Shown here: piece after piece, positions 43,386 to 52,281 of the stretch
Numbering within the stretch: position 1 is the stretch's first letter
Layout: every line of letters begins with the position of its first letter
DNA from: JAJFVC01 sp039698075
GTDB taxonomy: Bacteria; Planctomycetota; Planctomycetia; Pirellulales; Thermoguttaceae
Direction of reading: 5' to 3'
DNA length: 64,000 bases
Assembly (NCBI GenBank): GCA_039698075.1
Contig: JBDKTJ010000045.1
Coordinates: 1 to 64,000, forward strand
Translations under genes and position numbers: made by a program
The notes under the pieces: model-generated
Databases searched by the model: none
Told to the model about the DNA's origin: nothing
What the model saw: the letters and a program-made list of their open reading frames with translations, nothing else

Positions 43386-43961
43386 TCAAGAAAAACGTTC
43401 GCGGACGATCGTGCGGACCTCCTGGAGCCACGCCTGTCGCTGTTCGGGCGTGCTCATAATGATCGACTCAAAGTTGCGGCGGACGAAATCGTGGATGCCG
43501 ACGAAGTTGAAGACGCACGCTTTCCAGCGATTTTCCAAGGGGTCGCCGAACATGCGCAACTCATCCTCGCGAGGCGTGTTCGACGTGGTGAACACGACGG
43601 CTTTGCGGCCGGCCACCAGCGATTCGACCCCGGCGGGCCCGAACCGATAGATGACGCCCTGCCGCCAGACGCGGTCGATCCAGCCCTTCAAAATGGCCGG
43701 CGGCATCGCCCACCAGTTCGGATGCACGATCAGATAGGCGTCCGCCGCGGTGACTTCGCGGCAATGCTGCGCGACGATCGGATCGAGCGAACTGCCGCGC
43801 GGAATTTCCGAATCCGGCAGAATCGGATCGAACCGCTCGGCGTAAAGGTCGTGAAAAATCACGTCATGTCCGAGCGCGTGCAACTGCTCGACCGCCGCGT
43901 CGGCGATGGCGTGACAAAAACTGCCGGGCCGTTGATGGCCGATCAGGACGAAGACGTTCAT
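43386..43961 (-). CDS. NAD(P)H-quinone oxidoreductase / flavodoxin-like fold protein
   Basis: 191 aa. MNVFVLIGHQRPGSFCHAIADAAVEQLHALGHDVIFHDLYAERFDPIL is the FMN-binding N-terminus of the NQO1/KefF/YwrO family. HPNWWAMPPAILKGWIDRVWRQGVIYRFG is the strongly conserved core motif that forms the active site. It is likely to reduce quinones or related electrophiles using NAD(P)H. It starts 5 bases after the glgP stop and is probably co-transcribed with glgP, an unusual pairing with no obvious metabolic explanation. Confidence 0.92.
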   Translation of the reverse strand: MNVFVLIGHQRPGSFCHAIADAAVEQLHALGHDVIFHDLYAERFDPILPDSEIPRGSSLDPIVAQHCREVTAADAYLIVHPNWWAMPPAILKGWIDRVWRQGVIYRFGPAGVESLVAGRKAVVFTTSNTPREDELRMFGDPLENRWKACVFNFVGIHDFVRRNFESIIMSTPEQRQAWLQEVRTIVRERFS

Positions 43962-43966
43962 GATGG

Positions 43967-46165
43967 TTATTTCACGCTCATGTCGCAACTGAGTCCGCCG
44001 GCGGCCGGCAAATAGGCGTGACGCACGTAGTCGGCCACCATCCGGTCGGCGCTGAACCGCCACGCCAGCGAACTGATCGAGTTCATCATCCGCTTGATCC
44101 AATTGCGAGGCAGGCCGTCGACGTCGCGGTCGTAATACAGCGGGATCACTTCCTCGCACAACGTGCGATACAGATCGGCGGAGTCGCGGGCGTCGGTCAC
44201 GCGGTCGTCGACGTGGGAAGCGCCCTTGCCGATGGCGAACCCGTTGGCGCCGTCGTAGGCTTCCGCCCACCAGCCGTCGAGGATCGAAAGATTCAACGCG
44301 CCGTTGAGCACGGCCTTTTGGCCGCTCGTGCCCGAGGCCTCCAGCGGACGCCGCGGATTGTTCATCCACACGTCGACGCCCTGGATCAGATGCCGGCACA
44401 CGTTGATGTCGTAATCTTCGACGAAGGCGATGCGGTTGGCGAACCGCGGGTCGTGCCGCAGGTTGGCGATGCGCTGGATCAACTGTTTGCCGGGCTCGTC
44501 GGCCGGATGGGCCTTGCCGGCGAAGATGATCTGGAGCGGCCGCTGCGGGTCGTTCACCATCGCCGCCAGACGGTCGATGTCGCCGAGGATCATCGCCGCC
44601 CGCTTGTACGTGGCGAAACGCCGGGCGAAACCGAGCGTCAGAATGTTGGGGTCCAAAATGTTTCGGGCCGCCTCGACCGCCTCGTCGCTCTCGCCGCGAC
44701 GTCGGCACTGTCGGCTGACGCGGCGGCGCACGAACGCCAGCAGCAGATTTTTCAGCGCGTAGTGCGTTTCCCAAAGCTCGCCGGGGTCGATTTCAAAAAT
44801 GGTCTGCCACACGTCGGGCTCGCCCATCCGTCGCATCCAGTTGGCCGGGAAGTAGCGGTCGTAAAGCTGCTGCATCTGCCAGGCCAGCCAGCTTTCGATG
44901 TGGACGCCGTTGGTGATATGTCCGATGGGGATTTCTTCCTCGACGCGCCACGGCCACAGATGAGCCCACATCCGCCGAGTGACGTGCCCGTGCAGGCTGC
45001 TCACCGCGTTGGCTTTGCGCGACAGCTTCAGGCCCAGCACGGTCATGCAGAACGTTTCGTGCTCGTTTTGCGGCTCGACGCGCCCGAGGCCCATCAACTG
45101 TTCGGTCGAGATGCCCAATTCGTCGCGCAGCGGTCCGAGATGTTCTTCGATCAGATTGCGATCGAACCGGTCGTGACCGGCGGGCACGGGCGTGTGCGTG
45201 GTGAAGACGGTGTGCTGGGCCACCTGGCGCAGCGCGGCGTCGAAGCTGAGTCCGTCGTCCTTCATGCGCATCCGAATGGCCTCGAGCGTGGCGAACGCGC
45301 TGTGGCCTTCGTTCAGGTGATAGACGCCGGGCGTGATGCCCAGGGCCCGCAAGGCGCGAATGCCGCCCACGCCCGCCACCAGTTCCTGACGCACCCGCGT
45401 GCGATTGTCGCCGCCGTAGAGCCGGGCGGTCAATTCGCGGTCTTCGGGGCTGTTGCCCGGCACGTCGCAATCCAACAAATACAGCCGCACCCGTCCGACG
45501 CGCATCAGCCACACTTTGGCTAGCAGCTTGCCGGTTCGGGTGTCGATCCGGATGGTGATGGGTTTGCCGTCGGCGCCCAAGGCGGGCTCCATCGGCAGGT
45601 TTTCGACTTTCGTGTCGAGGTATTCTTCGTTTTGCCAGCCGTTGATGTCGAGGTGTTGTTTGAAATAGCCCTGGTCGTAAAACAGTCCGACGGCCACCAG
45701 CGGCACGCCCAGCCCGCTGGCGCTTTTGATGTGGTCGCCCGACAACACGCCCAAGCCGCCGGAATAGACCGGGACGGATTCATGGACGCCGAACTCCAAC
45801 GAGAAATAGGCGACCGGCATCGAGCCCAACACGCCGGAATGGGTGCGGCTCCAAGGGGGCGTTTCCGCCATATATTCCTTCAGACGGCGAAAGGCCTGGT
45901 TGATGCGGCTGTAGAGCACCAACTCGGAGGCTCGCATCTCCAGCCGTTCAGGGGTGAACTCCGACAGCAGGGCGATTGGATTATGGTCCAACTGGCGCCA
46001 GCGGATCGGGTCCAGATCGCGGAACAAATTGATCACTTCGGCGTGCCAGCTCCACCAGAGATTTCTGGCTAAAGCGATGCACTTGTCGTAAAGTGTTTCA
46101 GCCGTAAGTCCAAACGCCGCAGGACGTTGCGGCGCACGTTCGGAAGCGGTTTCAACCGAGCTCAT
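43967..46165 (-). CDS. glgP: Alpha-glucan (glycogen) phosphorylase
   Basis: 732 aa, the short glycosyltransferase-35 form (TIGR02094-type). It starts MSSVETASERAP, then LARNLWWSWHAEVINLFRDLDPIRW. Core motifs include YFSLEFGVHESVPVYSGGLGVLSGDH and GNG-like GLFYDQGYFKQHLD, HLNEGHSAFATLEAIRM, TNGVHIESWLAW, RFATYKRAAMIL, and the PLP-lysine region SGTSGQKAVLNGALNLSILDGWW. It releases glucose 1-phosphate from storage glucan. The frame is open to 46201, but ATG 46165 is chosen. A TATAAT box lies at 46219-46214 on this strand. No other glycogen genes are adjacent. Confidence 0.94.
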   Translation of the reverse strand: MSSVETASERAPQRPAAFGLTAETLYDKCIALARNLWWSWHAEVINLFRDLDPIRWRQLDHNPIALLSEFTPERLEMRASELVLYSRINQAFRRLKEYMAETPPWSRTHSGVLGSMPVAYFSLEFGVHESVPVYSGGLGVLSGDHIKSASGLGVPLVAVGLFYDQGYFKQHLDINGWQNEEYLDTKVENLPMEPALGADGKPITIRIDTRTGKLLAKVWLMRVGRVRLYLLDCDVPGNSPEDRELTARLYGGDNRTRVRQELVAGVGGIRALRALGITPGVYHLNEGHSAFATLEAIRMRMKDDGLSFDAALRQVAQHTVFTTHTPVPAGHDRFDRNLIEEHLGPLRDELGISTEQLMGLGRVEPQNEHETFCMTVLGLKLSRKANAVSSLHGHVTRRMWAHLWPWRVEEEIPIGHITNGVHIESWLAWQMQQLYDRYFPANWMRRMGEPDVWQTIFEIDPGELWETHYALKNLLLAFVRRRVSRQCRRRGESDEAVEAARNILDPNILTLGFARRFATYKRAAMILGDIDRLAAMVNDPQRPLQIIFAGKAHPADEPGKQLIQRIANLRHDPRFANRIAFVEDYDINVCRHLIQGVDVWMNNPRRPLEASGTSGQKAVLNGALNLSILDGWWAEAYDGANGFAIGKGASHVDDRVTDARDSADLYRTLCEEVIPLYYDRDVDGLPRNWIKRMMNSISSLAWRFSADRMVADYVRHAYLPAAGGLSCDMSVK

Positions 46166-46213
46166 AGGAACCTGCCATGGCAAAAGATTGATCCATCCCA
46201 TTGGGAACGTCCT

Positions 46214-46242
46214 ATTATAGCGACGTGGCCGACGGCAGGCGA
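46214..46242 (-). promoter_or_regulatory. Probable promoter for glgP
   Basis: On the minus strand, TCGCCT (46242-46237), a 17-base spacer and a perfect TATAAT (46219-46214), about 48 bases before the glgP ATG. The -35 box is weak (3 of 6), and the element overlaps the end of the spacer between nifS and glgP. Confidence 0.35.
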
Positions 46243-46249
46243 CCCCAAC

Positions 46250-47446
46250 TCAGACCCCGCGCGGCGCGCCAGCGACCTGATCCCAATAGGGCGACAGACG
46301 CCGTACGTTGGCGACCATTTCGGGAAACACCTCGATGATGCGATCCACGTCGGCCTCGGTATTGTAGCGGCTGAAGCTGAAACGGATCGAACCCTGCACG
46401 GCGGCCTCCGGCACCCGCATCGCCCGCAACACGTGCGAAGGCTCCAGCGAGCCTGACGTGCAGGCCGAGCCGCTCGACGCGCAGATGCCGTACTCGTTCA
46501 TCTGGAACAACAGCGACTCGCCCTCGACGCAGTGGCACGAGACGTTCAACGTGTTGGGCAGCCGAGGAGCGCCGCGGCCGTTCACCTCGATATACGGCAC
46601 GCGCCGCTCGATCTCGCGTTCGAGCCGATCTCGCATGCCGCGGACGCGCGTGTTCTCGTCGTCAAACCCGTCGGCGGCCAGCTCGAGCGATTTGGCCAGT
46701 CCGACGATGTACGGGACGTTTTCCGTGCCCGCCCGACGCCCGGACTCTTGATGGCCGCCGATCAGATACGGACGGCAGCGGACGCCTCGCTTGAGATACA
46801 ACGCGCCGACGCCTTTCGGGGCGTGAATTTTGTGGCCGGAGAACGACAGCAGATCGATGTTCGGAAAATCGCGGCGCAGGTCGATCGGGATCTTGCCGAC
46901 CGATTGCGTTGCGTCGGTGTGAAAAATGATCGCGGGATCCGTCTCCTTGGTCAGCCGCGAAAGCTGCTCGATCGGGAACACCACACCGGTTTCGTTGTTG
47001 GCGTGCATGATGCTCACCAACAGCGTGTCGGGCCGTAAGGCGCGGATGAACTCGCCCAGGTCGAGGTTGCCTTGGCGATCGACGCCCAAAAAAGTGACGT
47101 CATAGTCCATGCGGGCCAGCTCGCGGCACACCTCCAACACGGCCGGATGCTCGACCGCCGTGGTGATGACGTGCCGGCGATTGGGATTCGCCCGAACCAC
47201 GCCGAAAATCGCCGCGTTGTCGCTTTCCGAGGCGCAACTGGTGAACTCGATCTCGCCGGGGTCGGAAAGGCCGAAGAATCGGGCGGTCGTCTGCCGGGCG
47301 TCCGCGATGGCGTGGGCGACCTTCTTGGCCGGTTCGTACATCGAACTGGCGTTGAAATATTCGGTCGTCAAGAACGGCGACATCGCCGCGACGACTTCCG
47401 GAGCCACCGGCGTGGTGGCGTTGTTGTCGACATAGACTACGTTCAC
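46250..47446 (-). CDS. nifS: Cysteine desulfurase, NifS type
   Basis: 398 aa. The GTG at 47446 with GAGG 8 bases upstream gives the start VNVVYVDNNATTPVAPEVVAAM. The PLP-lysine motif is SFSGHKIHAPKGVGALYL. The active-site Cys lies in ICASSGSACTSGSLEPSHVLRAM. The protein extracts sulfur from cysteine for iron-sulfur cluster assembly and would donate it to the NifU scaffold encoded 10 bases upstream. No nitrogenase genes are present, so this is presumably the general cluster-assembly system, as in other bacteria that use NIF-type machinery. Confidence 0.94.
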   Translation of the reverse strand: MNVVYVDNNATTPVAPEVVAAMSPFLTTEYFNASSMYEPAKKVAHAIADARQTTARFFGLSDPGEIEFTSCASESDNAAIFGVVRANPNRRHVITTAVEHPAVLEVCRELARMDYDVTFLGVDRQGNLDLGEFIRALRPDTLLVSIMHANNETGVVFPIEQLSRLTKETDPAIIFHTDATQSVGKIPIDLRRDFPNIDLLSFSGHKIHAPKGVGALYLKRGVRCRPYLIGGHQESGRRAGTENVPYIVGLAKSLELAADGFDDENTRVRGMRDRLEREIERRVPYIEVNGRGAPRLPNTLNVSCHCVEGESLLFQMNEYGICASSGSACTSGSLEPSHVLRAMRVPEAAVQGSIRFSFSRYNTEADVDRIIEVFPEMVANVRRLSPYWDQVAGAPRGV

Positions 47447-47456
47447 GAAAAAAACC

Positions 47457-48437
47457 TCACACGTCAATGACCCGAATCCGTTCGTCCACCATTTCCTTCA
47501 ACGTTCGCTCGACCAGCATCCGCAATGTTTGGCTGGCGTTTTGACAGCCTTGGCACGCGCCGGTCAGACGGCAGTAGACCAACGTGCCCTTGATGTCCAC
47601 GATCTCTACGTCGCCGCCGTCCTGACGCAGCATGGGCCGCACGTACTGCTCGAAGGCGTTTTCGATCTTCTTGTCGAACTGATACGTCGACATCGGCGGC
47701 TCGGCCGGCCCGCTGGGCTCGACCGCTTCGACCGGCGCCGCGCCGAGTACGGGCAGCCGCACGGCCGGTTTCGGCGACGACGGTTTCGTGCCCCACGTTT
47801 CGTCCAGCAGGTCCTGCAATCCGCCGGGCACGTGGTGGCACGACATGCACGCCCCGCCGGCCTTGATCGCGCCGGTGATCTCGGCGATCGTGTGCAAGTT
47901 CAATTCCTTGATCTTCCGCCGGATGTACGGCTCGCTCAGCGAAAAACACTTGCAGACGATCCGGCCGTCGGCTTTTTCGTCGGCGTGCAAGTCGATGCCG
48001 AGGCTTTTCAGATCGACGCCGCGTCGCTGGGCCCAATTGAACACGGCCGCTTCGAGGGCTTCGGCGCCCATGACCGAGCAGTGGATCTTCTGACGCGGCA
48101 GGCCCTCAAGATATTTGACGATGTCCTGGTTGGTGATTTTGAGCGCTTCGATCGGCGTGAAATGGCCCTGCTCGATGATCGCGCACAGCGCTTCGGACGC
48201 CGCGATGGCTGACGTGCAGCCGAACGTCAAATAGCGGGCCTCGGTGATGACGTCCTTGGTGGGGTCGGTCGGGTGCCGCTCGACGCGGAACGTGAATCGG
48301 ATGGCGTCGCCGCAGGACAATGAGCCGTGTTCGCCCAGCCCGTCCGGGTTGTCCACTTCGCCCAAATGCGTCCCGGGCTTGCCATGCACGGCGTCCATGA
48401 AGAGTTGCTTGGTCTTCTCGCTATAATCCCACGCCAT
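47457..48437 (-). CDS. nifU: Iron-sulfur cluster scaffold NifU, full three-domain form
   Basis: 326 aa. The N-terminal IscU-like domain has its three Cys in SLSCGDAIRFTF, YLTFGCTSAIAAS and KIHCSVMG. The central BFD-like [2Fe-2S] domain has VCKCFSLSEPYIRRKIKEL and GGACMSCHHVPGG. The C-terminal NFU domain has GACQGCQNASQTLRM with the CxxC pair. It builds iron-sulfur clusters with sulfur from NifS. The ATG at 48437 has GGAG 7 bases upstream. nifU precedes nifS by 10 bases in one operon. The CxxC spacing in NFU is standard. Confidence 0.95.
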   Translation of the reverse strand: MAWDYSEKTKQLFMDAVHGKPGTHLGEVDNPDGLGEHGSLSCGDAIRFTFRVERHPTDPTKDVITEARYLTFGCTSAIAASEALCAIIEQGHFTPIEALKITNQDIVKYLEGLPRQKIHCSVMGAEALEAAVFNWAQRRGVDLKSLGIDLHADEKADGRIVCKCFSLSEPYIRRKIKELNLHTIAEITGAIKAGGACMSCHHVPGGLQDLLDETWGTKPSSPKPAVRLPVLGAAPVEAVEPSGPAEPPMSTYQFDKKIENAFEQYVRPMLRQDGGDVEIVDIKGTLVYCRLTGACQGCQNASQTLRMLVERTLKEMVDERIRVIDV

Positions 48438-48555
48438 CGCGTCGCTCCGATCCTTTTCTACAAAAAAACTACTCCTTATTAGTCTACGCTTGTCGACCAC
48501 CCCCGACAATGGGGACGCGACGAAGCCGCGGAATATCGCCAATTTCCGGTGTTTT

Positions 48556-49038
48556 TCAAACGCCCAGCAGCTTGGCCGTGGCGAGCCATTGCAGTTGGCC
48601 TTCGCCGAGTTTTGGCGGGTCGTCGAAGCGGATGGCCGCCGCCGCGCCTTTGGCCAGTCGAATCGTCCCGCCGGCGTCGCCGATCAACGCGGCGGTCCAT
48701 AGCTCCACGTCGGGGGCGTGGCCAACCCACGCGATTTGCTTGAATTCCCGCGACTCCCGCACGGTCCACTGCCACAGGGCTTTTGCATCGCCGCCCGATC
48801 GCAGACTGTCCAGCTCGACGATGTCGACGCCGCCGGCCGCATCGGCCAACAGGTTCGCGGTCTCGACGCATCGGGTCAAGGGACTCGTGGCGATCAGCTC
48901 GGGCGCGGCGCCGCCGGCCACCAGTCGTCGCGCCATTTCCGCGAATCGCTTTCGACCGTCGTCGCTCAGCGGTCGCAAGGCGTCGTCCAACGAGTCACGA
49001 TCAACGGCCCAGGCGTGTCGAAGAATGTAAAGGTCCAT
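48556..49038 (-). CDS. sixA: Phosphohistidine phosphatase SixA
   Basis: 160 aa, histidine phosphatase superfamily. It begins MDLYILRHAWAVDRDSLDDALRPLSDDGRKRFAEMARRL with the catalytic RHA motif (RHAWA), then SPLTRCVETANLLA and the second catalytic His in WVGHAPDVELWTAAL. It matches SixA-type enzymes that dephosphorylate phosphohistidine on phosphotransfer proteins. It is followed on the same strand, about 120 bases on, by the nifU/nifS operon. Just upstream, 49043-49075 has a short repeat-like GGGATTAG/GGGGCTAG tract. Confidence 0.88.
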   Translation of the reverse strand: MDLYILRHAWAVDRDSLDDALRPLSDDGRKRFAEMARRLVAGGAAPELIATSPLTRCVETANLLADAAGGVDIVELDSLRSGGDAKALWQWTVRESREFKQIAWVGHAPDVELWTAALIGDAGGTIRLAKGAAAAIRFDDPPKLGEGQLQWLATAKLLGV

Positions 49039-49107
49039 AAGAAGGGGCTAGGGATTAGAGGCTAGGGGCTAGAGAGGATGAATCGCTTGCGATTTTGCAC
49101 AGGCCTT

Positions 49108-50061
49108 TTATTTGACTCTCCACCAGTCGCGTTCTTCGATTGGGAGATTTTTTTTTGCTTCCGCCACATCTTGTCGAAAACGTTTCGCGTCTTCGGGATA
49201 TCCGGCCGTGGGCTGCAACCCCGGGACGCGGCGTCGCCAAAAATCGTTCAAGGCCCGCATGGCCGCCTCGCGCAGATACTTTGAAGCCATCGAGGCCAAC
49301 GCCACGGGCAGGCATGCCTCGGCCTTGGCGCGAAAACAAAACTCGATTCGGCGTTCCGGCGGTCCGAACCGATAAACGCTCCGCTTGCGCGATTCACCGT
49401 GAATCTCGATGAAACGGTCGGGAAAATATTCGGCCAGCAGCGGGGCGTAGCGATTCCGTCCGCCATGTTTGTCGCAAACGACCGAGACGCGGTCCGAGGG
49501 CAGCGCGTCGACGGCCTGAACGATCAGCCGCAAGGTTTCGTGCGACAGCGCCGCGCCTTTCGACTCGTTTTGCTCGACCACGCGGTTGAACTCCGGCTCG
49601 AAAACCACTCGGCTTCGCATCGACATCAGCCGCACGCCGGCCGCGCTCATTCCGCGGCGCAGCGTTTCGACCACCGCCGGCATGTCGTCCGTGCGGTCGT
49701 CGATCGGCGTCGACTCGTCGTAATCGCGATACCACGGGATCGAAGCCATGGCGTCAATCGCATCGGGCGAGAGCGTTTGCCAAAGCGCGCGCCATGTCTT
49801 GGGGCAAGCGTCCAACAAACCCAAGGCCGCCCAAAGCCCCCGTTCGAGATGTTGCAGGCCTTTGCCCGACGCATAGAGCTTTTTGGAATCGCCCATCCAC
49901 ACGCCGGGCTCGCGGCGGTTCGACGCGACGACGCGTTGGAGCCGGTCGAAAAGTTCCTCGCCGCCGACGCCGTCGGGCGATTGCCACACGGTGGCCGAAA
50001 TGACCAGCGGTCCGAGGTTCGGTCCAAAACCCGCTTCATCGGTTCCGATCAGATATCCCAT
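49108..50061 (-). CDS. RNase HII-like ribonuclease H-fold protein
   Basis: 317 aa, longer than typical RNase HII (200-250). It starts MGYLIGTDEAGFGPNLGPLVISA: the metal Asp-Glu pair is present, but the usual DEAGRGP motif has Phe for Arg. VVCDKHGGRNRYAPLLAEYF provides the third Asp. KAEACLPVALASMASKYLREAAMRALNDFW aligns with the KGDAxxxSIAAASIxAKxxRD region of RNase HII, with Glu in place of Asp. An extra segment of about 80 residues sits in the middle. It may cleave RNA-DNA hybrids but could have diverged. It is divergent from the MnmE-like gene, with 82 bases between starts. Confidence 0.75.
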   Translation of the reverse strand: MGYLIGTDEAGFGPNLGPLVISATVWQSPDGVGGEELFDRLQRVVASNRREPGVWMGDSKKLYASGKGLQHLERGLWAALGLLDACPKTWRALWQTLSPDAIDAMASIPWYRDYDESTPIDDRTDDMPAVVETLRRGMSAAGVRLMSMRSRVVFEPEFNRVVEQNESKGAALSHETLRLIVQAVDALPSDRVSVVCDKHGGRNRYAPLLAEYFPDRFIEIHGESRKRSVYRFGPPERRIEFCFRAKAEACLPVALASMASKYLREAAMRALNDFWRRRVPGLQPTAGYPEDAKRFRQDVAEAKKNLPIEERDWWRVK

Positions 50062-50143
50062 GCCGTAGCAGCGTAGCACGAGCCCGCCGAGCTGGCAAGC
50101 CGCAACGGTTGAACGCCGGTCTCCAAAACGATACGCTGAAAGG

Positions 50144-51193
50144 ATGCTCAAAATCATTCAACGGACGCCGCCGGGTCGCGGCGCGGTGGCCACATTGCGG
50201 ATCGAAGGGCCCGACGCCGTCGTCGCGGTCGATGGGCGTTTTTACGCCCGCAACGGCCGCCGTCTCGCCGATCAACCGACGGATCGGCCGCTCTTGGGAC
50301 ATTTTGGCGATCCGCAGGGCGAAGAGATCCTCGTGCGGCGCTGCGCGGACGGCGCCGTCGAATTGCACGGTCATGGCGGGTCGGCCGCCGTGGCGATGAT
50401 CGAACGGTCGCTGGCCGACGCCGGCGCGCAGCGCGTCGCGTGGCGAGAGCAAGCGTCGTCCGTGGCGATCGCGCTGGCCGACGCGCCCACGTTGCGGACC
50501 GCCTCGATTTTGTTGGATCAAATGCACGGGGCGCTGGAGCGAGAATGCGAGGCCATTCGCTCGGAGATGGCCGGCGGACGAATCGAAGCGGCCCGACGGC
50601 GGATCGACGCGCTGCTGGCCCGCGCGGCGCTCGGCCGCCACTTGACGCGACCATGGCGGGTGGTCGAGGCCGGGCCGGTCAACGCCGGCAAAAGCAGTCT
50701 GATCAACGCGCTGGCCGGTTTTGAGCGGGCGATCGTTCACCCGACCCCCGGCACGACGCGCGACGCCGTGACGGTCGTGATGGCCGTCGACGGTTGGCCG
50801 GTCGAATGGTGCGATACGGCCGGGCTGCGCGCCGGCGGCGACGCGACGGAGCGGGCGGGCGTCGCGCTGGCCTGCGAACGTCTCGCGCAAGCGGATCTGA
50901 TCTTGCTGGTGTTCGATCTGAGCGCGCCCTGGTCGGCGGAGGACCAAGCGTTGGTCGATCACTGGCCCGAGGCGCTGGTGGTCTACAACAAATACGACTT
51001 GGCGACGTCGCTCGACGATCGTCCGCCGGGTCTTCGCGTGAGCGCGTTGCGCGGCGACGGGCTGACGGATTTGTTGGCGGCCGTTTCGGGGCGGCTCGTG
51101 CCCGATCCGCCGGCGGCCGGCGAGGCGACGCCGATCGACGACGACCAGATCGCGGCCATTCAATCGCTTTGGACGCCGCCGCAAACGGCCTGA
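50144..51193 (+). CDS. Truncated MnmE-like GTPase (TrmE-type G domain)
   Basis: 349 aa, against about 450 for MnmE. An N-terminal region with MLKIIQRTPPGRGAVATLRIEGPDA resembles the folate-binding domain start. A G domain follows with GPVNAGKSSL (177-186), TPGTTRD (G2), WCDTAGLRAGG (G3) and NKYDL (G4). The C-terminal helical extension and the catalytic CxGK motif of MnmE are missing; the protein ends shortly after SALRGDGLTDLL. It therefore probably cannot modify tRNA wobble uridine in the normal way. It overlaps the convergent TPR gene by 34 bases. Role unknown. Confidence 0.82.
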   Translation: MLKIIQRTPPGRGAVATLRIEGPDAVVAVDGRFYARNGRRLADQPTDRPLLGHFGDPQGEEILVRRCADGAVELHGHGGSAAVAMIERSLADAGAQRVAWREQASSVAIALADAPTLRTASILLDQMHGALERECEAIRSEMAGGRIEAARRRIDALLARAALGRHLTRPWRVVEAGPVNAGKSSLINALAGFERAIVHPTPGTTRDAVTVVMAVDGWPVEWCDTAGLRAGGDATERAGVALACERLAQADLILLVFDLSAPWSAEDQALVDHWPEALVVYNKYDLATSLDDRPPGLRVSALRGDGLTDLLAAVSGRLVPDPPAAGEATPIDDDQIAAIQSLWTPPQTA

Positions 51194-51678
51194 AAATCGG
51201 GATCGTTCCGCAACGGGTCGAAGTCGGGCTCCGATTCGATTCGTTGCCGATAGTCGGGATCGATCGCCAGCGCCTTCGAGAGATTTCGCAAGGCCCCGCG
51301 TTTCTTGCCGGCCAGACTCAAGTAGCAAGCGAGATTGTATCGCAACAGGGCGTCCTGCGGTCGGACGATCAAGGCTTGTTGGAGCGCGTCGATGGCCAGA
51401 TCGAGCCGTCCGGTGCGTTTGTAGCACCAGCCCAAGGCGATGCAGACGTGCAGATCGTCGGGCATGGCCCGGGCCGCCTGTTGCAGCGGCGCGATCGCCT
51501 CGGTGTAACGTTCCAGCGAGCGAAGGCTTTCTCCGCGCAAATAAAACGCGCGGCCGTCGTGCGAATCGTCAGGAAGTCGGTCGAGCGCCGCCAGCGCGTG
51601 TGTCGCCATGCCAAGCTCCAAATATCCTTCGGCTTCGCGTTGGATTTTTGTGCGGCGGACATGGCATCCGGCGGTCAT
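51160..51678 (-). CDS. TPR-repeat protein
   Basis: 172 aa with about three tetratricopeptide-type repeats: FYLRGESLRSLERYTEAIAPLQQAARAMP, CIALGWCYKRTGRLDLAIDALQQALIVRP and LRYNLACYLSLAGKKRGALRNLSKALAIDP. A short tail, RIESEPDFDPLRNDPDFQAV, follows, the common SDPDFxPLRxDPxF ending of such proteins in planctomycetes. No signal peptide is seen. The 3' end overlaps the convergent MnmE-like gene by 34 bases. Confidence 0.85.
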   Translation of the reverse strand: MTAGCHVRRTKIQREAEGYLELGMATHALAALDRLPDDSHDGRAFYLRGESLRSLERYTEAIAPLQQAARAMPDDLHVCIALGWCYKRTGRLDLAIDALQQALIVRPQDALLRYNLACYLSLAGKKRGALRNLSKALAIDPDYRQRIESEPDFDPLRNDPDFQAVCGGVQSD

Positions 51679-51956
51679 GGTGGGTTGCTCTTGGGAGTGA
51701 CGCTTTGGATCAGTTCAAAAATCATTGTAATCGAATTTTCGCGGCGACGAAAATGGTGAAATCGCAAGGTTGACGTAAGTTCAGGAACGGCAAGCACTAA
51801 CGTCGTCGATCGGAGGTCTCCCGGGCGTTGGACATTCGGGATTGCTCTTGTCCGACGCCGGCGATTTCGCTACAAGACCGCTCGAGCGTTGGCGATTTTT
51901 ACCGGTCGCCGATGCGTTCTTCTCTTGAGGTTGCTCTTGTCCGGAGGCCGTCTTCC

Positions 51957-52274
51957 ATGAACCGAACTCGATGGTCGTTCCTGGTCTTGTTGGTGATTTG
52001 TGCGGCGCTGTTGGCGGCTGTCGGGCTGCGAGGGGCCACCGCGGCCGCGTTGGACGCCGACACGATGAGGGTCGCGTTGCACACGGCCACGACCGAAGAA
52101 GACGGATTCATCGACAAAGTGCTTCTTGCAGTTCGGCAAGGCGAGTTGCCCGGCAGTCTGGTGCAAAGCACGTTTCTCTGGGCCCGAAGAAAGCCGCACC
52201 ATCAGTTTCAATACTTCAAACGCGGGTTGATTTTGCGGGCCTCGCAACAAGGCATCTTGCTCCAGTCGCGGTAG
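51957..52274 (+). CDS. Small secreted or membrane-anchored protein of unknown function
   Basis: 105 aa. An N-terminal hydrophobic segment, WSFLVLLVICAALLAAVG, acts as signal or anchor. The remainder TEEDGFIDKVLLAVRQGELPGSLVQSTFLWARRKPHHQFQYFKRGLILRASQ looks like a compact conserved domain. The ATG has GGAGG (51943-51947) at good spacing. I have the impression that the WARRKPHHQFQYFKRGL stretch recurs in planctomycetes, but cannot confirm it here. It converges with the MATE gene (8-base gap). Confidence 0.7.
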   Translation: MNRTRWSFLVLLVICAALLAAVGLRGATAAALDADTMRVALHTATTEEDGFIDKVLLAVRQGELPGSLVQSTFLWARRKPHHQFQYFKRGLILRASQQGILLQSR

Positions 52275-52281
52275 GCGGAGC

